Assembly (NCBI GenBank): GCA_030597775.1
Contig: JAUVRF010000075.1
Coordinates: 1 to 7,665 of the forward strand
DNA: 7,665 bases
Origin: Methanobacteriota archaeon
GTDB taxonomy: Archaea > Thermoplasmatota > DTKX01 > GCA-020343715
Direction: 5' to 3'
Shown one piece after another: positions 6,729 to 7,665 of the stretch; within the stretch, counting starts at the first letter, position 1, and every line of letters begins with the position of its first letter. The translations under genes were made by a program, and so were the position numbers. The notes under the pieces are model-generated. The model was given only the letters and a program-made list of their open reading frames with translations, was not told the DNA's origin and searched no databases.

Positions 6729-7445
6729 ATGGATTGGCTCGACCCAGCCCGGAAGTGGAACACACTCGCCAGGCTCGGCCTAATCGCCTTGGCCCTCTCC
6801 TCCTTGCTTTACGCGGACCAGTTCTACGAACACATCAAGGCCCACCTGTCTGGCTCCATAGTCGACGATGTCATCACGGGAGAGTGGCACGTGGTCCTGT
6901 TCAACATCGCCCTCTTCCTCAGCTTCCTCATCCCCCTCACCTTCCGCAGGAAGGCCGACTGGAAGGAGTACACCATCGTGGTGGCCTTCATCGTCAGTCT
7001 GTTCGTGGAGACGTACGGCATCCCGCTGCACATCATCCTGGTCGCTGGTAGGGGCACCACACCGGCCGCGCCGGACCTGGACACTCCCCTGGTCATCGAT
7101 TTCCTGGGCGTCGAGTTCGCCTTCACCATTCCGATGATATACGGTGCGGTCCTCATCCTCCTGGGCATGACCCTCATCATCGTGGGGTGGGTCCAATTGT
7201 TCAAGGGCGTCAAGAACAACGAGCTGGTGACCACCGGCCTTTACGCCATCTCCCGCAACCCCCAGTACCTGGGCTTCATGCTGGTCGTCGCGGGCTGGTG
7301 GGTGGGATGGCCCACCATCCTAGTAACCATATTCGCCCCCATCCTCATCATCCTCTACCTCCGCCTCTGCAAGGTGGAGGAGAAGGAGGTGGGCGACCTC
7401 CCTGGCTTCCCCGAGTACAGGGAGAGGGTGCGCCTGGTCATCTAG
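6729..7445 (+). CDS. Isoprenylcysteine carboxyl methyltransferase-like (ICMT/PEMT fold) membrane protein
   Basis: From ATG 6729 this is a 238-residue integral membrane protein; starting at 6711 would add six residues. Four or more hydrophobic segments are visible: near residues 12-30, 52-72, 83-105 and 130-152, then a pair following the family motif. The C-terminal half carries the ICMT/PEMT signature: GLYAISRNPQYLG (R176-N177-P178 with Y180 and G182), a hydrophobic hairpin, then KVEEKEV (E217, E218) and FPEYRERV close to the end. In characterised members this region binds S-adenosylmethionine at the membrane face. The usual R-H-P is R-N-P here. The true substrate is unknown: archaea are not known for CaaX prenylation, so a lipid, a quinone-like compound or another small molecule is possible. 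The gene ends with TAG, 48 bases before the aminotransferase start. Confidence 0.85.
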   Translation: MDWLDPARKWNTLARLGLIALALSSLLYADQFYEHIKAHLSGSIVDDVITGEWHVVLFNIALFLSFLIPLTFRRKADWKEYTIVVAFIVSLFVETYGIPLHIILVAGRGTTPAAPDLDTPLVIDFLGVEFAFTIPMIYGAVLILLGMTLIIVGWVQLFKGVKNNELVTTGLYAISRNPQYLGFMLVVAGWWVGWPTILVTIFAPILIILYLRLCKVEEKEVGDLPGFPEYRERVRLVI

Positions 7446-7457
7446 CGCATCCCCACG

Positions 7458-7466
7458 TTCAAATAC
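7458..7466 (+). promoter_or_regulatory. TATA-like box of the ornithine aminotransferase gene
   Basis: TTCAAATAC, with its AT core AAATA at 7461-7465, lies about 31 bp upstream of the ATG at 7494. This matches the spacing at carA (30) and at the small membrane gene (32), and predicts a transcription start near 7489 with a leader of only a few bases. It lies in the 48-bp gap after the methyltransferase-like gene, so the aminotransferase probably has its own promoter. Confidence 0.5.
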
Positions 7467-7472
7467 CCGGAG

Positions 7473-7491
7473 GGCATTTCCAGGAAATGCC
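7473..7491. promoter_or_regulatory. Perfect 19-bp palindrome, candidate operator upstream of ornithine aminotransferase
   Basis: The arms GGCATTTCC and GGAAATGCC are exact reverse complements, separated by a single A at 7482. The palindrome begins 7 bp downstream of the TATA-like box and ends 2 bp before the ATG, so it covers the predicted transcription start. A dimeric repressor bound there would block polymerase loading, which is a common archaeal repression geometry. As RNA only a tight hairpin could form, and most of it lies upstream of the predicted start, so a DNA operator is more likely than an RNA element. The regulator is unknown. Confidence 0.6.
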
Positions 7492-7493
7492 GC

Positions 7494-7665
7494 ATGGAGG
7501 TTGAGAGGATGGACTCGAAGGAATACATGGAACTGGAAGGTACCTGGGGTGCCCACAACTACCACCCGCTGCCCGTGGTCATCGAGAGGGCCTAGGGCGT
7601 CTGGGTCTGGGACGTGGAGGGCCGCAAGTACATGGACATGCTCAGCGCGTACTCGGCCATCAGCC
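7494..7665 (+). CDS. rocD: Ornithine aminotransferase, N-terminal part, interrupted by in-frame TAG at codon 34
   Basis: The frame from ATG 7494 gives 33 residues, a TAG at 7593-7595, then 23 further residues to the window edge. On both sides of the stop the sequence matches the ornithine-oxo-acid aminotransferase N-terminus: GAHNYHPLPVV (residues 19-29) before it, and GVWVWDVEG (35-43) and MLSAYSAIS (49-57) after it. This is the PLP fold type I family that converts ornithine and 2-oxoglutarate to glutamate semialdehyde and glutamate; the PLP lysine would be beyond the window. The stopped codon aligns with a variable position, commonly Glu or Lys as I recall, so one base change from GAG or AAG would explain it. 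Starts after the TAG (GTG 7614, ATG 7632) would remove conserved residues. It may be a pseudogene, a sequencing error or a recoded codon. The start fits the TATA-like box at 7458-7466, 31 bp upstream. Confidence 0.75.

Noticed and set aside
6824..7234. Minus-strand open frames of 136-138 codons opposite the methyltransferase-like gene.
   Set aside because: They lack promoter or domain features. The plus strand carries a coherent membrane protein with the RNPQYLG and EEKEV motifs.

Overview
The window is GC-rich DNA that looks archaeal. Most starts have an AT-rich, TATA-like box about 26-34 bp upstream and no ribosome binding site, which is the leaderless archaeal pattern. Only the second gene of the one tight operon has a Shine-Dalgarno sequence. 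A large Sec-exported Ig-fold surface protein with a C-terminal membrane anchor suggests an uncultured euryarchaeon, possibly Thermoplasmatota. That placement is inference; no rRNA or other taxonomic marker is present.

Minus strand, read right to left. carA (6369-5287) and carB (5285-2091) are one base apart and encode the small and large subunits of glutamine-hydrolysing carbamoyl-phosphate synthetase. Both look complete. From remembered family sequences, both resemble the eukaryotic CAD/Ura2 type more than the usual bacterial CarA/CarB. After an 80-bp gap with a small inverted repeat and a T tract, a gene for an exported Ig-like surface protein starts at 2010 and runs off the left edge.

Plus strand. 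A 67-residue two-helix membrane protein (6432-6635) is divergent from carA; one 8-bp AT island lies midway between the two starts. Next is an integral membrane methyltransferase-like protein of the isoprenylcysteine carboxyl methyltransferase/PEMT fold (start reassigned to 6729, end 7445). Last is the beginning of an ornithine aminotransferase (7494 to the right edge), broken by an in-frame TAG at codon 34.

The main points for a second look are: (1) the in-frame amber codon in an otherwise well-conserved aminotransferase N-terminus; (2) a perfect 19-bp palindrome between its TATA-like box and start codon, placed like an operator; (3) the shared symmetric promoter between carA and the small membrane protein; and (4) the CAD-like carAB pair. 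Carbamoyl phosphate and ornithine meet in arginine metabolism, so carAB and the aminotransferase may be metabolically related, but they are on opposite strands and not in one operon. I found no RNA gene, insertion sequence, CRISPR array or clear sign of a new multi-gene system.
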